In this document: positions 58,965 through 64,000 of the stretch, one piece after another
How positions within the stretch are numbered: the stretch's first letter is position 1
Layout: every line of letters starts with the position of its first letter
Assembly: GCA_021186555.1 (NCBI GenBank)
Contig: JAJKFL010000026.1
Span: 4,355,709-4,419,708 of the forward strand
Direction: 5' to 3'
Source: Reticulitermes speratus
Taxonomy: Eukaryota; Arthropoda; Insecta; Blattodea; Rhinotermitidae
DNA length: 64,000 nucleotides
Made by a program: the position numbers and the translations under genes
Notes under the pieces: model-generated
Told to the model about the DNA's origin: nothing
Databases searched by the model: none
What the model saw: only the letters and a program-made list of their open reading frames with translations

Positions 58965-61420
58965 ATCAATGATTGTGACAGCTGAATGTCAGTGGCTAAA
59001 ATAAAATATTTACTGGAAAGGTTACAGTCTATGGTGTCACACTAAGCGCACACTACTGCAGCCCCAGAGGCACTGTTATGGCAGCTCTGCCACTTGATTT
59101 CCCCTAAAACAGGTTTTCAGTTACTTGAAAAACAATGAGGTGGACAGACTTCAACTACACCTGGGAAAGGTAATTAAGCCTAATCCATCATGGCTTATGA
59201 CGACTTCAGAATTCTTACAATGGGATGGATGTTGACCAACTCACTGTCAACTGTCACATTTTTCTTCATCACCAGTGCAAGGGTTAAAAATATTACATTT
59301 CCTTGAAAATTCTAGGAAAACAACTTCACAGTTGTGTGCTTCCACAACACTGCTTACGTCTGTAACAAGTTTTCATAACTGTGTTCCTATTCGCAAATTC
59401 AGAAACATATTTACGTTTGTAAAGTCTGAAGGAACACTTAGCAGGGGCATTAGTGTGTTTTGGTTAGTACTCTCAGTCACTAGACAGAAACAGAGTCAGT
59501 CTCCAAAATGCTGTGTTCTGTTCAGATTATGAAATGACGGACAAAATTCAGACACTCAGTAATCCTACACCTGATTGTATCAGCATCTCAATGCCCTTCA
59601 TCTGGTAAATAAGTGTGCAGTACTTTCAAATCATATCTAATTTACACTCTTAACAGTGTCAAGTTTTTTACCTTAATGCTTTGAAGCACCATGATAATTG
59701 TATGTGCAATCTGCTTCAACCTTCCATCTTGTCTACAGATAATATTTATGACTTTCACACATAATTCGCTTCTCACGATAAGCAGTGATTATTTCATTAT
59801 ACAACAATTAATTATTTTGGTTTTCATAACGATGATGCAGTATGTCTTGAGTTTTTAAATACTATTTACATAGCCTTCATGCTTTGAAGGATTAAATAGG
59901 GATAATGTGTTTAGAAAGTTGTGGCCTTTCAACAAATTATATAATAACAAAAATTTGAAATGAGAGCCATGGTTTGCATCACAGAAGTTCACAGCACCAT
60001 TTGTTAAATGTCATATGTCCATCACAAACTGATAAGAATCATTGGGTCGTAATGTCCTCTCTCCACCCTACATCACCAAAATGTAGACCAAACTGTAACA
60101 ATCTGTAAGTTTTGTGTGACACAATCCTAATATAATTTTCATGAACACCGAATATGAACACTACCTTCTGTCACTGGAAGACGTGCGACACTTTGTAAAG
60201 CCTCTTTCTTACAGTTATCATCATTACGTTTCAAAGTAATGGTACTACTTTAAGTGACAGCTGTAAGTACTGCCCAATAGATATTCGACCTTGTGCCCTT
60301 TTGACACTCACTCTGCATTCAGCAACTAACATGAACTGAGCATTACGGCATGATATGTGCATGGCCTGAAATAAACGTGTCTAAGAGCACAGACCAAATT
60401 AATGAATCAGCAGACAGGGAATAGTTTTTTCTCTTTGGTTGACAGTTCACACTTACAACAGATATATTTAATAACTTTTGAGCTTTTCACTGAAATACAG
60501 TACTGGCGCTATTTTAAATTCTGCTCCTAGGTGCAACAAAGTCACTTTAAGCACTGAACTTCAGGGCCTAAGACTCCTTCACATTTTATTGAACCCTTTC
60601 AGCATCCAAACCTCAGCCTGAGACAGTTTAAAACACATGCTTACTTACTGCACATCTTATATTTTAACATATTCTACGGTAGAAATGAGATTTCTGATTT
60701 CAATGACTGTGATTTTTAACAATAAAAAATAAATAAATGCTGCTTCTGTATTTTTTTTTGTTTGTTATTTCAAGTAATTTCTGGCGTTTCATTAAGGAAG
60801 CTTATCTATAATTACCATACATACTACACACAAACAAATGAAGGCATTTTTAAAAAATACAACTTAGGATGGTATTCTCGAGACAATAAACTAAACATAT
60901 GCCATCTGACAGTTGCTGTGAACAGACTGGAGTGCTTGTTTATTGTGACTGTCTCTTCATAAGCCATCATGGTGAACAAAATAAATCTGATGACAGGTCA
61001 GTTTATGTGTGTCACTCCAGACAAATGTTTTTCAGCCTAGGAGAAGAAAAGGGTTCAGATGGACAGTTAATAACACCTCACATGTGTATCATTAAACCTA
61101 ATAAACTCTATTCACATTTTGTGGAGTTTGATGTACGCTGAAGATATCTTCCTAAAAATCATATCACCATTAACACATTTTTATATCTACACAGAACTTT
61201 CCTTTTTTTTACACAGAACAGTGCTGGTACACCAATGTGTCAACAGCGTATTTTGTAAACTTCTGTTTAGAAAACGTAAAGCTAATACTCTAAAATATTA
61301 ATGCAAATTAATTAATGAAATTAAAATAAGAATGCTATTGTTATTTAAACAATAATTATATTATTCCCTAAAATTTATTAACTTTTTAAACTTTTTATGT
61401 TTTATACGAAATGTACCAGG
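58965..61420. other. no gene recognised
   Basis: AT-rich, short chance ORFs; no element termini seen. Confidence 0.4.
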
Positions 61421-61592
61421 TAAAGGTAAGGTAAAAGTAAAGGTCACCCTAGAACAGGCCATAAATACCCAGAGAGGAAGTAGAGGTACAGATCTACTCT
61501 TTATTTAACCTTGGCGCTAGATGGGGGTGGGTGGTCAATGCCACTGGCTGGCCGCTCTACCTTCGGGGAAAGGACCCTAAGAAAGGTACTAG
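61421..61592 (-). mobile_element. SINE family 1 fragment, minus strand, 5' truncated
   Basis: TAAAGGTAAGGTAAAAGTAA at the left is the inverse of the family's 3' tail. The body CTTTATTTAACCTTGGCGCT, then AGATGGGGGTGGGTGGTC, matches 51971-52258. The tRNA head is missing. Confidence 0.65.
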
Positions 61593-62483
61593 GACATTTA
61601 TATTCGTGTATTCTACCAGAAATGGAAACAAAAGCACTATGAATGAGTCAGTCAGAAGTTCACTTGCTTGTTTCATTCATTTGTGCATCTGTCTGTACAC
61701 TGTAAGATCCTGAACCTACTGCTCTAAGATCAATGCTCTACAGCTACAGTTTCTACATAATACACTCAAATTTATTCTCACCACAGTTTAAGGAATGATA
61801 TAAAGCAAGAATGTTAACATTTGTTTGATTATCATCTTTGTAACATCTTAACTGTATCTGAAAAAGGTGAAAAATTTACTTCGCAATATTCAGACAAAAT
61901 CCAACCACGCTGCAAATGTAATAAAAATACATTTTGTTTGCAATAAACTTTATATACATAAGCAACATAGTTACAGGGACATCTTTTATTATGAGTAAAA
62001 AATAAGATGTCTCTGTGATTATCACATTCTCCAAGCACAACAAATTTACCCCTTTCATATTCTCTGCCGGACACTCATACACATTCAGAGAATGATATTC
62101 CAGCCTCTTTCTAAACCGAGTCCACTAACAATACTAATTGGAAATGTTATTTGTGGTACAATGCATATCAATTAAACTGACTTGAGAGACAGGATTGTTT
62201 TAAACTCAGTCTGATGTCCAAAATCTCATGAAATCTTTATTTGGGTCATCCTGTTTTGAAAAATTAAAAAAAAGTCAAAAAGAAAGTACTTCAATATACA
62301 CAGCTTGTTTATTAACAGACAAGGAGAACATATGCCCAGCATTCTAGTCAGAGTATCATCAGGCCAAACATTTATTCCTCTTTATAACACATACATCCTG
62401 GGCATTAGTCTGTGGACTATGAGCGAGTGTACGATGTGAGGTGTTAGAGGCTCGGACCTTCACAGAACCAAAATACCTTGTGT

Positions 62484-62519
62484 GGGGGGGGGGGGGGGGG
62501 GGGGGGGGGGGGAGGGAGG
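62484..62519. repeat. G29 homopolymer run
   Basis: Twenty-nine consecutive G, then AGGGAGG. It could form G-quadruplexes; the length may not be exact in the assembly. Confidence 0.85.
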
Positions 62520-62828
62520 TAAAGGTGAGTAGGATAGTGGATGGATGAGATATTAGTTATAGTAAGATAGTATTAGTTTACTGTTTCTAATTTCTAACTA
62601 TTTTAGGACCATTAACTTCTTGAATTTTATCATTTTTAGTAAAAAACATATTAACTACTGTTCGGAAATGGTTATGTTTTTTAAGAATTCACATTTTGTC
62701 ACATTTCTTGTGGAAATGGTATAGTTTTTAAGATTCCATTGTTCTGGCTTATCATACTCTCATGATATTTGTGAAGTTGATATCTCAACTATATATATGG
62801 GCATTGTGAAATAACGTAAAGCGATTTA

Positions 62829-62872
62829 TCAGACCGATGATGGCCTCTTGTGTATGAGCCAAAACATGTCAC
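62829..62872 (+). ncRNA. decayed hammerhead-like motif
   Basis: CCGATGA (consensus CTGANGA), TGGC ... GCC as a shortened stem II, then AAAACATGTC. Two core positions are changed, so it is a relic at best. A downstream TTGTGATGG near 62908 may be a tail relic. Confidence 0.35.
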
Positions 62873-63662
62873 ATTAAAACCATACAGCATACTAGAAGAA
62901 TTTAGTTGTGATGGATGGCTACTACCATCACACCTTGGGCATCTTCATCACAACAGCACGTGCCATGTAACAATACATGTACTGGTAACAGCATAATGCC
63001 TATTGCAGGCAGCCAGAGGGTGTGCACTTTGTAGTGGTGTTCACTGCCACACCATCTGCAGTCACCCCTTCAAGGAAAAGCAGTGAAAACCCAGAACGAT
63101 GTAGTTGGAATGTGAACATACCACACAGAGCTGCTACAGATAGAAATGTCTTGCAATGGACATTGCTGTAATAATGGACATGCAATTCAATACCCACGGT
63201 GTTTAGCAACCGGTCGCAAGGCAGATCTGGGCAGTATTTATTGTCATAAGACTGAAACAGAGATCCATATTGCATTATGACACGCAGGAAAGCAAAATGA
63301 AGACAGCTGCATTTACTTTGCACAGGTCAAATACCCTGTAGTTGTAACTGAACAAGGAAAAATAAAGTTTTATTTTTGTTACTCGTTATTTGGATCATCC
63401 CACTGTGCAGAATTAGAAAATCACTAAGAGGATATTTGATATATTTTAACATTTTTTACTTGAAATTAATTGTAAATGCTTTCAGAAACAGAAAAAATAC
63501 GTAACCACAATAGAGTATTGTAGCACACATTTTTAGTATTCTGTATATAAAACTTACAATGTAAAGAAACTGTGTGATTCCAAGTTTTTTTTTTTTTCCG
63601 AGATATTACAAGGCATTGTCACAAACTGAATATTCCCAGTATATTTTAAAGGCTATAATTTT

Positions 63663-63740
63663 CGGCCTGATGACGGCTTAGATAGGAAACTTAAACATGC
63701 GCCTACCTTATCTTTTAATAAACACAAGTTGTGTCGAATG
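63663..63740 (+). ncRNA. decayed hammerhead-like motif with tail-like sequence
   Basis: GGC, CTGATGA (63667-63673), a disrupted stem II beginning CGGC, then AAACATGC and GCC, so stem I GGC/GCC is kept. TTGTGTCGAATGAATT at about 63729 resembles the tail text GATGCACGGAATGAATT at 21810. Confidence 0.4.
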
Positions 63741-64000
63741 AATTCCTACTGTACAAATTACATTTTAATACAATGTGAAACTGATGTGATAACTTTGAAA
63801 TTTCAACAAAAAATTCACCTCTTGTGGGGTGTCATGTGTTAAAATATACAGTGCTCAGAAGGTTATGCTATCATGTAATGGGACAAATTATTTTAGGCCA
63901 CTATTTTTATAATGTAGTTTATTAAAATATATGATATGATACTGGCAAAATTTTAAAGTGCATGAACACACTCTGTGCCAGCATTTCTGGTTGATAAGAC

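Noticed and set aside
63000..63323. 107-codon minus-strand ORF
   Set aside because: It looks partly protein-like, but I recognise no family and no flanking signals, so I do not call it.

Overview
The window looks like non-coding, repeat-dense nuclear DNA of an arthropod, most likely an insect. The base composition is AT-rich, no compact gene arrangement is present, and the sequence is filled with eukaryotic transposon classes: piggyBac, hAT, pogo/Tigger-type MITEs, non-LTR retrotransposons, tRNA-derived SINEs and Penelope-like hairpins. The LINE and SINE families resemble ones I associate with cockroach, termite and other insect genomes, but the order is a guess. I find no intact host gene that I can support. 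The only substantial coding remnants belong to mobile elements or to a multicopy arthropod protein of unknown function.

Layout. 0-10 kb: a Penelope-like fragment, an almost complete piggyBac-like element (2091-4660, TTAA duplications, transposase broken by two frameshifts), a hAT-type MITE (6149-6404), foldback hairpins and a head-to-tail array of six tRNA-related heads (7085-8060). 10-20.6 kb: a 75-bp satellite (11.05-12.48 kb), a hammerhead-like motif at 14.5 kb, then a tandem array of roughly 1.6-1.8 kb units, each carrying a long polypyrimidine tract between inverted 46-bp arms. 20.6-33 kb: a direct segmental duplication (20862-23483 and 28244-31532, with a third partial copy at 32163-33025). 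It carries a 186-bp-period satellite and a hairpin element with hammerhead motifs. Between the copies lie another hairpin element (24438-25277) and a decayed LINE. 33-42 kb: a broken multicopy-family gene (34535-35822) precisely interrupted by a hairpin element, SINEs, and a mosaic of foldback, pogo MITE and LINE tail at 39.1-39.8 kb. 42-64 kb: two LINE 3' parts (42.1-42.6 kb and 45.2-47.15 kb), a 27-bp minisatellite, another hairpin element (51603-51805), hAT and pogo MITEs, SINEs and simple repeats.

The most interesting system is a family of short hairpin elements. Each has long inverted arms, a box close to ACCAACTAATTGCAC near the arm end, and a 31-33 nt unpaired tail on one side containing a motif like GATGCACGG. 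The complete copies are flanked by 11-14 bp direct repeats. Several carry hammerhead ribozyme cores (CTGANGA, stem II, GAAAC, then a palindrome and a GTA cleavage triplet) in both arms. This architecture matches what is known of Penelope-like elements (inverted pseudo-LTRs, a short tail extension, variable target duplications, hammerhead motifs). No Penelope reverse transcriptase is present here, so these copies would be non-autonomous.
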